Assembly (NCBI GenBank): GCA_010015655.1 | Contig: ML976683.1 | Coordinates: 292,722-356,721 of the forward strand | From: Bimuria novae-zelandiae CBS 107.79 | Taxonomy: Eukaryota > Ascomycota > Dothideomycetes > Pleosporales > Didymosphaeriaceae | DNA length: 64,000 bases | Direction: 5' to 3' | In this document: one piece after another, positions 12,126-23,015 of the stretch | How the letters are laid out: each line of letters opens with the position of its first letter | How positions within the stretch are numbered: the stretch's first letter is position 1 | Translations under genes and position numbers: made by a program | Notes under the pieces: model-generated | The model's input: only the letters and a program-made list of their open reading frames with translations | Databases searched by the model: none | What the model was told of the DNA's origin: nothing

Positions 12126-13146
12126 AAACGCGGACATACGGCTGCAGGACCGAAGTTTAAGACATGCCATATGCAAACTCATGTTCACGGCTTGCCCCGG
12201 GTGTGAGTGCATCCTTGCCCTGCCTTCGAATCAACAGCCGACAAGTAGATCTCGGTACTATCAGGAATCCCGCTTGTTCGGTCGTGAACGATGAGGTTGT
12301 AGCTTCAGCCTATCCAGCCGAGTGAGAGACCAGGCTCATCATGCAGCCAAACCCATACGGGTGCCTTGCATCTCAGTCTCTCGCAGCCTTAAAGATGAAC
12401 GCTCCATCTTGTCAGGTTATATTACTTGAAGTTTTTCTAATTTACATTCGATGGAGAGACTTCTGCATCGCGATATAATGCCGGAGCTCTTTCGCGGCAA
12501 TTTCCAGGCTAATGGCAAGTGGGTAAGTCGTCGAACGTAATGCATTTTGACCTCCCATGGGAATACCCGCTAAGTTTTGCCAGATCTGCCGTGAGCACCG
12601 TGTACTGGCGCGAGTTCTTGTGCCGCAAGACCGCTTCCTGGAATGGGGCATTGAAGATGACTTAGGAGCCTTTATGTCATTTCTTAGGCAAGAAGCTATC
12701 AAAGACCGGCTTCACGAATGGGAACGCCTCAGGTGCGTTCATAACGGTCAGCAGGGAAACCCCGGCGATAGCAGGTGGGGGTTTCCCTGCTATAGGGGCG
12801 CTCGTTACTCTTCATAAAGATGTGAGGAAAATGGCGTTGGTCAGTGTGGATTTATGGTAAGAGTGCAGCGCAGGAAATGGTCAATATCATAGGCGTGCGG
12901 TAATAATCGGACCAGAGAAAATATATTGTTTCGAGTGCGAAAGATCATCACCATGCTTGACGCTTGCGATCGGTTCACGATAGTTGGACTGCTTTAAAAC
13001 GCCGATAGGCGCAGTTGCGTGTCCGATGGAAGCATTGCTATGCAGCACACTTTGGAAAATGCGTAGGCGTAGAGGCAAAAGGGAACGGCGAGCGAAAAGG
13101 AAACACTCAGAGACTAGAGGAGCAAAAACAGAAAGCTAGTAGCTTT
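12126..13146. other. Gene-poor spacer with a perfect hairpin
   Basis: About 1 kb without a recognisable gene. An 86-codon open frame (12557-12817) has no family resemblance I can name. It contains a perfect 13-bp inverted repeat at 12751-12763 and 12778-12790 (see separate entry). A T5 run on the minus strand at 13124-13128 could terminate the tRNA-like gene that follows. Confidence 0.4.
12751..12790. repeat. Perfect 13-bp inverted repeat with 14-nt loop
   Basis: The arms gcagggaaacccc (12751-12763) and ggggtttccctgc (12778-12790) are exact reverse complements around a 14-nt loop. On either strand this folds to a GC-rich stem-loop. No U-tract follows, and the function is unknown. Confidence 0.6.
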
Positions 13147-13296
13147 TGGCGGTACTGGGAATCGAACTGTTGCTACAGTCAGTACACAGTTACATGTAAA
13201 CGATCCTCTTAGGAGAGGGCCAACCTACCCCAGGCTGGCGCGGAATTACATGTGCTTTTTCCACAACGCGACGTCATACCACTAGACCATACCACC
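13147..13296 (-). tRNA. tRNA-His(GUG)-like gene split by an intron and a second GT-AG insertion
   Basis: Read on the minus strand from 13296. The 7-bp acceptor stem pairs GGTGGTA with TACCGCC at 13148-13154 (one G-T wobble), with discriminator A at 13147. The A box TGGTCTAGTGG and a D arm follow, then an anticodon arm with TTGTGG, anticodon GTG. A 17-nt stretch after position 37 (13244-13260) fits the standard tRNA intron site, and the 3' anticodon stem pairs in 4 of 5 positions. The T stem CTGGG (13229-13233) is separated from TTCGATTCCCAG by 62 nt (13167-13228) starting GTAGGT and ending ACAG. Removing both pieces leaves a good cloverleaf of about 71 nt. Either an interrupted tRNA pseudogene or a tRNA carrying an introner-type insertion. 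A T5 run lies 20 nt downstream. Confidence 0.55.
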
Positions 13297-14287
13297 CGTG
13301 GTATTTTGCTGCTCGCAACAGCTTGTATTTGATGATCACATGATCAATTTAAAATTATCTATTCTTGCAAAATATCATGTCACATTGTTGGGGGAACAAA
13401 CAGTGGAACGGCGAAATAAAGTGGATCGTGGGTACAAAATTTTCTTCACGCCGCTAGTTCTCGCTAAGGGTGTTTGCACGACACTCCACACAGGATCACA
13501 GGAGATAATTAGATATATTTGATTTGGGGTTTTAAATTCACAGCATAGCTTTCAGGGCATCAAACGAATCGGATAGTAGGATATCAAAATCAGGTTCTAG
13601 GATGCGTTATGGTGTGTATTGACCCAGCGTACCCACTACGCAGGACCACTATTTTCACAATCACCATATGTCAGGCAGTATCATCCTGAATATGCGTACT
13701 GAATATAATTGAGACGTACGGGGAGTCCCTTTACGGCATCGCAAATGCTGCCCACGGGTTACTGAGTCAAGTGTATGCATACTCTTTGCACTCTTAATTT
13801 CAGGCTTATCATTTCCAAATTTCACACTCGAGATGCTAATGATGATCTACCTAAATAGACTGGCACACGCGTACTGGCAACGGTCCAAAATAACCGCTAC
13901 CATGGGGGCAAAGCGGACGTGTCTCGGAAGCACTACATGTATTAAAAATTGTGGCCCCTCTGAATGTCGTAAGGAAGTATGTACTCTTAGAATGGAACTA
14001 GAGAGATCTGTTGTTCAATTAAGAAGACCCTATTATAAGTGGAATGTCGCGCTATTCTGAAGCTGCGCAGCGATCTTGTACCAGGTTAAAGGAAGACATT
14101 TGAGCCCTGCGAGTTGAACATTCCGTTGCATCGGTGATGTCTGGAGTGGGCATTGTAAGTGAGACTGCGAAGCATCTAACCCCGACAAGCCCAGATGCAC
14201 ACTCTCTCACCCGAGTCCTGGTAGACATGAACAGATCCAATATTTCATTATAGCCCATGATTATCCAACGCCATCCCCCTACAATAC
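13297..14287. other. Intergenic region, no supported gene
   Basis: Moderately AT-rich spacer of about 1 kb. Open frames at 13298-13522 and 13833-14060 have no recognisable domains. It provides the 3' flank of the EF-hand gene. Nothing else recognised. Confidence 0.4.
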
Positions 14288-15364
14288 TCAAGCTGGTGCC
14301 GCAGCGCCTGCTCCATTCTCCGAATTCCCGCCCCCAGTGACACTGGCAACAAACTCTTGGTACCGGAAAACCTCGCCTCTCCCTAGTCCCTTGCCACCCT
14401 TGCCAAACGCTCTCCTCCCACTGAAGCCTTCGACGACCATATCGATCTCCCTCTCCGTCAGCTTCCGCTCACCATGTTCAGGTGCAGTGTGCAGCAACGC
14501 ATCCTTCAGCTCCCCAAGATCGATCTGGCCATCGTCTCCGTCGTCAAACGCCTCGAAGGCAGCATTCAGCTCGCTCGGGTGGCTCAGGCCCGATAGCAGG
14601 TCCGATATTGTGTTCAGGTAGGTAGCCAGGTTAATGAATTTCGCGCCATCCGGAAAGTACGAGGCAAGCGTCGAAGGCGTAGCGCTCAGGCCCAGCTGCG
14701 AGAGCATCTCGGCAACATCTGCGGCGTCTACCCTACCGCTGTTATCGCGGTCAAGGACGCTGAAGGACTCGCGCATGCTATGGAGGAGCGGCGGTGGGAT
14801 TTTGGACAGGGCGTCTGTGGAGGACGCTCGCGGGGCCATGGCGGTTCGGGGTGTCGGTTGGGGTGTCGGTCGTAGTGGAGGCGGTTGGTCGATGCTGGCT
14901 GGTTGAGAAAGGGCCGGGAGTTGCTCTATACTCGAAGTCCGCTCCATGGGCCGCCCCAGTGTTCGCTCGAAGGGACGCTCTGGAGGAGGGGTGCTCGCTC
15001 CACCATCGAACCGTGCTGCGATCGAGGCCGTATTCAAAGGTCGAATTGTGTGCTGCGTAGAGGAGGAAACCTGTCGCGAAGGAGACCGGGGCATCTCAGG
15101 CTCGAGAGACGCGCCGCGCGTGCTCAGCCATGGCGGCGGGTTCTGCGATGCATTGCTGACTGTAGAGTTCCGCAGCGGGGCCTGCAAGGGGGTGTTGCCT
15201 GGCGTCGGCTTGAGCGGCGAGCTGCCGGGTGTGGTGGGACGGGCGGTTGACGGCGAGTTTCCGGGGGACTGTGCAAGCGTGCTGGGACGGCGGAAGGGCG
15301 ACGTGCGCGGGCTGTTGAAGGACAGCGGGGACGGCTTGTAGGGCGTGGGCGTGGTCGACTCCAT
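14288..15364 (-). CDS. EF-hand protein with long disordered N-terminus (myosin light chain/calmodulin-like)
   Basis: A single intronless frame of 358 aa. The first 195 or so residues are Pro/Ser/Thr-rich and probably disordered. The C-terminal half is a calmodulin-superfamily fold: an EF-hand loop DRDNSGRVDAAD (last position Asp instead of Glu), a linker with YLNTISDLLSGLSHP resembling regulatory light chains, then a second loop DDGDDGQIDLGE and a degenerate last hand. The two readable loops keep acidic residues at 1, 3 or 5, 9 and 12, so some calcium binding is plausible. The family regulates myosin or other Ca-dependent partners; which one is not clear. The gene is divergent from the DENN-domain gene, with 489 bp between the starts. 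Confidence 0.8.
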   Translation of the reverse strand: MESTTPTPYKPSPLSFNSPRTSPFRRPSTLAQSPGNSPSTARPTTPGSSPLKPTPGNTPLQAPLRNSTVSNASQNPPPWLSTRGASLEPEMPRSPSRQVSSSTQHTIRPLNTASIAARFDGGASTPPPERPFERTLGRPMERTSSIEQLPALSQPASIDQPPPLRPTPQPTPRTAMAPRASSTDALSKIPPPLLHSMRESFSVLDRDNSGRVDAADVAEMLSQLGLSATPSTLASYFPDGAKFINLATYLNTISDLLSGLSHPSELNAAFEAFDDGDDGQIDLGELKDALLHTAPEHGERKLTEREIDMVVEGFSGRRAFGKGGKGLGRGEVFRYQEFVASVTGGGNSENGAGAAAPA

Positions 15365-15853
15365 GATTTGTTAGCACGTGCCGAAGAAGGGTGAGAGGCG
15401 GATATACCATGTTTTATTCTGCACAGGAAGTATTGGACTCAATGGGCAGGTTATGGGCTCGCAATGCACGACCATGTATTGTCGTGTTTACCTGGTGTTG
15501 ACGGTCGCGAGTTCCCGAAGCAACAACACGGCAGGCGCTACGAGTACTGGTACCTATCGATAGCAGCAGCAGCAGACCCCTGTCACGCTGCTCATGCTCC
15601 CCCACTTGGTACTTGCTTGCTTGCTTGCTTGCTTGCTTGCTCGGCAAAGTGCATGTGATAGCTTAATTCGCCCTCTTCTCGTGGGCTAACTAACATTCTG
15701 CACATCTCTCTAGGAAGTCCGATCGGCCTCCCCCCCTGAAACGAGTCGCGGACAGGGAGTCCGGCGCGAGGAGGGGTTATTTAGCGCTGGCAGACGTAGA
15801 GTATCACACCATGCATTGTTTGCGACAGTGAATCGCGCATAGCAGCAACCATA
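15365..15853. promoter_or_regulatory. Divergent promoter region with a TTGC microsatellite
   Basis: The 489-bp gap between the divergent EF-hand and AFI1-type genes must hold both promoters. It contains a short run of (TTGC) repeats around 15612-15640 and a CAG run near 15561-15574. No defined factor site is recognised. Confidence 0.5.
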
Positions 15854-18342
15854 ATGGCCGATGTAATGCAGCAGCGCGCAAATGGGGGGCCGTCAGCTTC
15901 AGCTTCCGCTCAGCCTGGGTTGCAGCGTCAGCCCTCGTTCTCCTCCTTCCCACCCTCTCGAAGCCCGTCCGCCGTCTCGATTCGGAATGAGAACAGGCGG
16001 CCGCCGCGCTCTCCACAGCCGCCAATGGTCCGTGAAGACGACGTCTCGGTCGACGAATTGTCGCAGCACTCGTCGTTCGGAGACGCGAAACATGGGCGGC
16101 TGCGCTCCCAGTACCCCGCCGATTCGGTCGAGAACCATGTCGAATATATCCTGGTGGCCGCTTTTGACATTGACCGCGGGTCGGTCATGGAACACCAGTA
16201 CCCAGGGCCCATAAGCGGCGACGAGACGATGCTGGCAGAGCTCATGTTGCCCGACCAGGCACATGTGCGCAGCCAGGACTGGACCGTCTTCTTCTTGCAC
16301 AAGGACACGACGGCCGAAGAGGAAGAGAAAGAGGCGCGGAGAGAGAGGCGGCGGAAGGGCAGGCGGAAAGAGAATGCGGACATGGACGGGGAGAATACTA
16401 CAGCCGGGGCAGAGGAGTCGGATGCTCTAGACGGCGCCGACAACGACGATGACGACGACGATTACACCGAGAGCGAGAACGAGAACGAGATGGACCCGGA
16501 CGGGCCGCCGCTTGTCTACGTGCTGAACTTGGTCAACACCAAACAGGACAACACTGTCAAGAGGTTGGTCGTGAGCTCTGTCCCACTTCTTCGTAGCTGA
16601 CAGCATACAGAGGAGCCGTCGTCAAGGCCATGGCCATATGCACAAGACACCCTTTTTTGCACATCTACAAGCCCCTATTGCTACTCGCATTGGAGGAATA
16701 TTTTCGAGCGCCAGTAATGGAGACGCTAGCCTCTCTCTACAACGCACTCAATGCCATGGACCTGTCCTTGCTTCCCAGACTGTCGCTGTTCGAAACCTAC
16801 GTCCTGCAGGCGACCGATGCCAAAGACATGTTCGTCGAGAAATTCGAGCAAATCATACGCCAGCGACGCGCCGAGGACGCAGAACGAGCCTCCCTCCCTT
16901 CGGCATCCTCCTCCGACAACCAACGAAAACACTATGCACCACCACGAGATACTCATGAATTCGAGTCCAAAGTCTTCTACAACGGCGTTCCAGTACCCAT
17001 CAAAGTTCCCACTGCATTGAGTCCCGAGACCGTCGGCGACTTCTCCCTTGTAAAGCTGATTCAAACCTTTTCTGTGCCTCATACCACACAACCGCAGCCT
17101 TTCGCCCTGCATCCTCACCTCACCACCAGCGGTGCCTACACACATCCCATCATTGTCTTGGTCAACGCCCTTCTCACGCAGAAGCGGATCATCTTCATAG
17201 GTCACAATCGCCCCTCTGGCGAAGTGGCCGAAGCTGTTCTCGCAGCTTGCGCGCTAGCCTCCGGCGGCCTGCTTAGAGGATTCGTACGCCACGCTTTCCC
17301 CTATACCGATCTCACAAAAGTCGACGATCTTCTCAAGGTACCCGGCTTCATTGCTGGGGTCACAAATCCTGCCTTCTCGCACAAACCAGAATGGTGGGAT
17401 CTGCTATGTGACCTCCCAACCGGCAGAATGAAAATCAGCAACAAGATCGAACTACCGCAAGCGACCGAAGGTCAAGTCTTTTTCCAAAGCCAGGGGATAC
17501 CCGTTGGCATATACCCCTCGGGCAGCGACAGCAAAGGCGCCGCTGATCCGACGGGCGATACACAATTTATGGAGAGTTTACTAGCCAGCATCGCTAATCG
17601 CCACGGCGAAAACGCCATCCGTGCCAAATGGCGCTCCTGGATTTTGAAGTTTGCACGTATTGCTGCAGCTTTCGAGGAAACCGTCTATGGTGCCTCCGCC
17701 CTCTTCGTGGGCTCACACGAGCAAGACGAGGCCGTATATGGAGTCTCGGGCCACGGCTTCGTATGGCCGGATGAGCTGTCAAAGATGCGCGAACTGGCTG
17801 CAAATGTGCACCGCGTAGAGGGCTGGCGTAACACGCGGTCTTATTATAGCTTCATCCAAGATCTAGCCCGGCAATGGGAGAAGCGACCTGTGCGAGGCAT
17901 CGACCTCCACCACCAACACGACAAGCTTCGTTGCCTAAAGCTCACCCACGACCAATCTGCCGCTATCTATCTCGCTCTCGGGCGCTGCATCGAAGAAGCT
18001 GGCGCACAGAGACCATCACCCTCCCCTTCAGACATTGATCTCTCCACCACGTCGCAAAGCCTTACGATAGCGAACGACCCAGACCGTAAGCCTGGTGAGC
18101 AGTTGCAGTATGACACCATCTTACAGCTGCTCTGTGTCATCCCGGAGACTAACTCAGGGTTGTTTTATCTAAGTCTGGGACTGTTCCACCCGAGGCAAGA
18201 TGTCAGGATGAGCACGGTAAGGCTGCTAGAAAGAATTATGGAGCATCCTGCCGGAAGACACTTCTGGGCTACGTTGGGAAGGTTCGCGAAGTTGGCTTTT
18301 TTCCGAGTGAAGAGAGAGGAGGGTAGGGAGAATAAAACCTAG
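15854..18342 (+). CDS. AFI1: AFI1-type DENN-domain protein (polarity, Arf3-associated)
   Basis: Two exons, 15854-16563 and 16611-18342, give 813 aa. The 47-nt intron has a weak donor (GTTGGT) but is fixed by frame: it joins DNTVKR to [17 protein letters not shown], a conserved stretch of this family. After about 90 disordered residues comes [24 protein letters not shown], the N-terminal Afi1 domain, interrupted by a highly charged insert (about residues 155-220, Glu/Arg then Asp/Glu/Asn runs). The rest is the SPA/DENN-like domain, including [26 protein letters not shown] sequence ([14 protein letters not shown] seen). Yeast Afi1 helps place Arf3 at polarised cortex; the same role here is inferred. 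Function acts at the plasma membrane of growing tips. Confidence 0.85.
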
Positions 18343-18847
18343 TATGCGAGGAATGATGCATATAAGTTTTACGATCTACCATAACCACCAAGAGATGTCG
18401 CGAGTACATCTGTGGTGACAGGCGCACTTACAATGATGGTTGTCTAATCCCTATGCTGTACCGAAGTCCACCCTGCAACAGGGCTCGCCAACGTTTCCGC
18501 ACCCTTTGGATTGGAATTTCTTACGTGCAGCCACGCGTCTGACCCACGGGATCTGTATTATTCGCATATGGATCTGACCGCAACGATGGTCGAGGCGACA
18601 TGGGAGGACGCGGACCCACCTTCCTATATCGGCGAGCCGTCCGGATCACGTTTTTGAGTGATTGGTCCGCAACCATACCTCGGAAATCTTGAGCTTCATC
18701 CACCGTTGATCACTGCGGCGAAACTCAATCACTGGCTCACCGGAAATGCAGGTACATAAGAGGCCCGGTATGCTGGGACTTTTTTCTCTCACCGCGCTTC
18801 CTCCGCTTCGTGGGCATATATTAATCTCTTAATCTAATAGCGACACG
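18343..18847. promoter_or_regulatory. Intergenic region upstream of the secreted phosphatase
   Basis: About 500 bp with a TATA-like catatatta near 18815-18823, 25 bp before the downstream ATG. No gene seen. Confidence 0.4.
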
Positions 18848-19949
18848 ATGCGGTGCTCCACCCTCCTCGCTAGCGTGCTCGCCACCGCAGCGACAGTTCA
18901 AGCATATAGTGTGAAGACGCACATCAACTATACCGTCGTTACCGGGGTCTTCAAGCAGGATGACGCCGCGACCGATGCCTCGAGCTTTAACTTTACAGCG
19001 GAGAATTTCGGCCTGATTGAAAGGGGATATCCAAGCGACAAGACATATCATGGGAGGAAACCGACAAGCTGGCAACGGCTGAACCACTACATCGACACAT
19101 TGAACCGCAAAGCGAAGAAGACTGAGCGGTATACGCTGCTCTTCCTCGGGCGGCACGGCGAGGGCTAGTAAGTTCATCCTAGCAACATCACAGGTGTGGG
19201 TATTGCTAACAGATCTCTATAGCCACAATGCTGCAGAGTCCTACTTCGGCACTCCCGCCTGGAATTGCTACTGGTCCGAGAAAGACGGCAACACAACCGT
19301 CACATGGGCCGACGCGCACCTAACCCCAACCGGCATCCAGCAAGCCCGCGACGTCAACGCATTTTGGAAGAAGCTCCTGACCGTCGACAAGATCGCAGCG
19401 CCGCAGACGTATTATACCTCTCCCCTGTACCGCTGCCTCGATACCGCGCGCCTGACATTCTCCGGTTTGCCGCTGTCGAAGAAGAACCCGTTCATTCCCA
19501 CGGTGAAGGAGAACTTTCGCGAGGGCATCTCGGCGCATACCTGCGACCGTAGGAGTAACAAGACGTACATCCGCCGCAACTTCCCGACGTACAGGTTTGA
19601 AAAAGGCTTCGCTGAGTTCGACCCGTACTGGCAGGAGCTTCATGCCGAGCCGCAAGCAGATCAAGACATTAGAAGCAAGAAGGTGTTGGACGATGTGTTT
19701 GGTGGCGACCAGAGCACGTACATCAGTGTGACGGCTCATTCGGGCGAGATTGCGAGTCTGCTGCGGGTGCTGGGGCACAGGGTATTTTCTCTGAAGACAG
19801 GTGCTGCGATCCCGGTCTTGGTCAAGGTGACGACGCTGAAGGGCAGCGGGCCGGCTACAACCACCCTGCCGTATGCGCCGCAGAAGACGTGCGCCGTTCC
19901 GCCGACGATCAGAGATTCGAGCTGCAACGACTGCTCGTGCTGCTCATAG
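18848..19949 (+). CDS. Secreted histidine-phosphatase (phosphoglycerate mutase-like) protein
   Basis: Two exons, 18848-19167 and 19223-19949, give 348 aa. The 55-nt intron (GTAAGT...CTATAG) is phase 2 and rebuilds FLGRHGEGYHNAAE, the RHG active-site motif (His about residue 103). The start opens on a clear signal peptide. A conserved LTPTGIQQARDVN helix, a SPLYRCLDTA segment and the second catalytic His in SVTAHSGEI are visible. It belongs to the PGM-like fungal group that includes yeast PMU1. It most likely hydrolyses a phosphomonoester outside the cell; it is not the glycolytic mutase. The C-terminus ends in a Cys/Ser-rich tail. It converges with the acetyltransferase gene, 197 bp away. Confidence 0.88.
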
Positions 19950-20146
19950 ATGTTGAGATAGCCGAAACCGATGGGCGATAAAACGTACATGTAATCATAA
20001 TGAGTCTTCGAATCCAGCTCTTCTTCAATTATGTAGATATGACTCCCACTATTTAGTGTGGTTTACGACACGTTAGAACACCTCACACCCTTGCCTCTTT
20101 CCCGTTTAAATTTTCCACTGGATGAATTCTTCACGCGTGCCTCTCT

Positions 20147-20951
20147 TCACTCCTCCAAATCCTCCACCGGCTGAACCTTCTTCACCACCCTCGCCGGACT
20201 CCCCATCACCACGCTCCAATCAGGAACATACTTCGTAACAACACTACTCGCCGCAACCGTAACGCCCTTCCCGATCGTCACGCCCGGCAGGATAACCACA
20301 TGCCCTCCAATCCAGCAGTCATCCCTGTCCCCCAATTAACCATCCTCTTCTAAAATCTCGCACAATCGTCAAACGGAGAAAGCGAACTCACCCAATGACC
20401 ACCGGCCGCCCATACTCCACATCCTCCCTCCGACTCTGCACCTCCGTCTCATGCGTCGCCGCAAAAACACTTACATTGGGCCCAAACATGACCCTATCGC
20501 CCACCGTGACAAGACTGCAGTCTAAAATGGTCAAATTGAAATTCGCATACACCCTGTTCCCCAGGTTGATGTTGCACCCGTAGTCGATGCGGAACGGGGG
20601 TTCCAAAAACACGTCGTCGCCGACGTGGCCCAGGATGTCGCGGAGGCGCTCGAGGCGCTCCGCGGCGAGGGATTCGAAATTGGGGTTGCTGGTGGAGGCG
20701 GGGAAGTACGTGTTGTACTCGTGGGCCCAGGCGCGCGCTTTGAAGCGGGCGGCAGCGAGGGCGGGGTTCATAGAATCATAGCTGGGGCGGCGGGTTAGTT
20801 TGTGGGAGAATGATGAAGTTGAGAGTGATAGAAGGGAGAGGACGAGGTACAGCATGCCTGAGATCATCTTCTCGAATTCGTCGCACCAGGGCACGTGGTT
20901 CAGCTTTTTGGCTTTTTCGATCTCGGTCGTGGATTTTTGGGTAGCTGCCAT
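20147..20951 (-). CDS. Maltose/galactoside O-acetyltransferase-like hexapeptide-repeat enzyme
   Basis: Three exons on the minus strand: 20951-20851, 20781-20392 and 20324-20147; 222 aa, the usual family length. The first intron (69 nt, GTACCT...CCCCAG) is a multiple of three and can be read through, but removing it restores [14 protein letters not shown], the N-terminal maltose acetyltransferase domain. The second (67 nt, GTGAGT...GGACAG) joins RPVVIG to [15 protein letters not shown], a left-handed beta-helix of hexapeptide repeats. The catalytic His lies in FAATHETE. The family transfers acetyl from acetyl-CoA to a sugar hydroxyl in the cytosol; the natural acceptor is unknown. Confidence 0.9.
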
Positions 20952-21218
20952 GGTTGGAGAATGGAAGGGCCAGGAAAAAAGGATGATGTTGTGTGTATAT
21001 ATGGATTGCTAGCTAGCTGATACGTATGCAGTATAAGGGGATTGAAAAACACGTAGAGGGGTACTCGGGACCATGCATGTCACGGCATGCGAGACCAGAG
21101 GCCAAGTGGGTATGATGCTCCAAGTGGATGTCGGTCCGGCTGCTATCCAATCATGACCCGTGTCGTTACGGGAGTCCGCACAGTAAGTAGAAATTGTGGA
21201 GGTCGATTTTCGACTCCT

Positions 21219-22220
21219 TCATCGCTGCGTCTGGACGTGAGCGTTGGCTTGTCCGAATCCGGAAATTTCCTCAGCGGTTGCCAGCATTGCTCGTTGAGTC
21301 GACGGCTCAACATCATCATCATCATCATCGCCGCCTTCAAATACGACATCGTCCTCCTGGTCCTGCTGAAGTTTGCGTCGACAAACCGACTTGAATCGGT
21401 GCTCCTTGTTCGTTGCGGTGGTGATGCCGGGTATCGCCTTGAAGTGTGAAGGTAGGTATCCGCAAGTCTCCGGCCGTCCACTCTCCTCATCGCCCACGGC
21501 AATGCCCATCTCGCGCACCTGCGTCTTCGCGAACCCCTCCTCCACATCCCAAACAAACTCCCCCAGACCCAGCGCCTGTCCTCTCACCCCAAGATCACCA
21601 ACGACCCATTTTGCAACATACAGGCCCGCGTGCACATTGCCGCGCTTCGCCCGCACATGCGCATCCATCTCTTGCGTCAGGACCTCTACCATCCTCTTTG
21701 CAATGGCGCCAGCGCGTCTCTTCTTCTTGCTCGGCGCCCACGAGCACGGTCTCCACAGGATCTTCACGTCGTAATCCGCGACCTTGCGCAACCACGGATA
21801 CCTCTTCGCCAAGTTTTTAAGATGCGTTGCGATCTTCTTGTCCCAGTGCTCTTGCACAAATGTGTTCACATGACCCTTGAACAGCACGGTGATCCTGAGC
21901 TGCACCGCATTGGCTAGCGTCCAGTTCGCGTACTCGTCGCCTTCAAGATAGCGGTACCGCTGGAGGGCCAGTAGACCGGCATTGCCGTAGTGGACGGGCA
22001 TGATTTCGACCCGGGTGTGGCTTGAGTCGTAAATCTTGCGGGTGAAGGGAAGCCCGTTGGTAGCGGCATGCGCCGAGTTTGATATAGTCTGCGCGTAGAT
22101 GAGGTCGCGAAGCTCGGGTGGGAGCGAGGGAAGGAGGAGGCGGACAGCCATGTTTTTTGGTTTGCTGGATGTCGCGACGGAGTTGAGTGTTGGTGTTGGA
22201 GCACACGTTTGCGAACACAA
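21219..22220 (-). CDS. F-box/2EXR-like protein of unknown function
   Basis: One uninterrupted frame of 333 aa from ATG 22220; an alternative start at 22151 (residue 24, MAVRLLLPSLPPELRDLIYAQ) may be the true one, because it opens on the LPPELRDLIY motif common at the N-terminus of fungal 2EXR/F-box-like proteins. The rest contains no catalytic motif I recognise. Residues 305-318 form an acidic run (GGDDDDDDV). Such families are large and mostly uncharacterised in Dothideomycetes. Function not assigned. Confidence 0.65.
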   Translation of the reverse strand: MCSQTCAPTPTLNSVATSSKPKNMAVRLLLPSLPPELRDLIYAQTISNSAHAATNGLPFTRKIYDSSHTRVEIMPVHYGNAGLLALQRYRYLEGDEYANWTLANAVQLRITVLFKGHVNTFVQEHWDKKIATHLKNLAKRYPWLRKVADYDVKILWRPCSWAPSKKKRRAGAIAKRMVEVLTQEMDAHVRAKRGNVHAGLYVAKWVVGDLGVRGQALGLGEFVWDVEEGFAKTQVREMGIAVGDEESGRPETCGYLPSHFKAIPGITTATNKEHRFKSVCRRKLQQDQEDDVVFEGGDDDDDDVEPSTQRAMLATAEEISGFGQANAHVQTQR

Positions 22221-23015
22221 TTTAGTGAGTGAAATGCCCCAGAAGTTGTGGGGTTCTGTCTCGACTTGAGGTGGGTGACCAGAAGCGAGTTTGGCGGAGT
22301 GAACGGTGTCCTGCGTAAGGGACTATGCTTGCCCGCGCATTGAGCCTTATTCAGTGCAAATTTCTGCAGAGCCTCACTAAATATGTTAAACGTTCCCACT
22401 CTCAACCTCGTTCAAAATTTTCAGTCCATATCGCAAGATGCGTTTTTAGGCCATGCTTAGCTCGATCGCAGGCTCTGTCTCAGCGGACTAGTGTTCGATG
22501 CCGAGGTAGCTTAAGAATTCGAAAGGGCCGACATCGCTTTGTTCTTTCGCTGTTAGATAATTTAATAGAGAGAGAAGAGCCAGGAATCCACGTATTATAA
22601 CGATGCGATGTTTTGTGTGAGCGAACACGAGTGCACGTCGGGGATGCAGGTCGGCAAAATTGACTCATACTGCACGCAACCACGGGACAGTCATCAACGC
22701 GCGCCACCATACGCATCCAACAATGCCTATTGCGACTAGCTCCATGCGCTCGACGACAATCTGATATTCCTCTCATTGATCTCTAGTATAAGACTACTAC
22801 ATGGATCTAATACTGAGAGCCCCGCCTGGTTTTCCTTCACGGGGTCATAGCGCAGTCAGGGGACTCAGTAGGGCGGTTGTCAATGCGAAGGCTCTATGAT
22901 CGACCGCTGATGCAAAGGCCGACTGGAAGAGAAACCGTCTCAGATATGGATAATGTCCACATCCCCTTGCAAACGCAAGGGCTGAAATTCGGACCAACTA
23001 AATCACAAGCCGTTC
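22221..23015. other. Intergenic region, no supported gene
   Basis: About 800 bp between a promoter side (F-box-like gene) and a 3' end (NOP7). Only short open frames without recognisable features. Confidence 0.45.

Noticed and set aside
12557..12817. 86-codon frame in the gene-poor spacer
   Set aside because: No recognised family; it runs through the perfect hairpin, which argues against coding.
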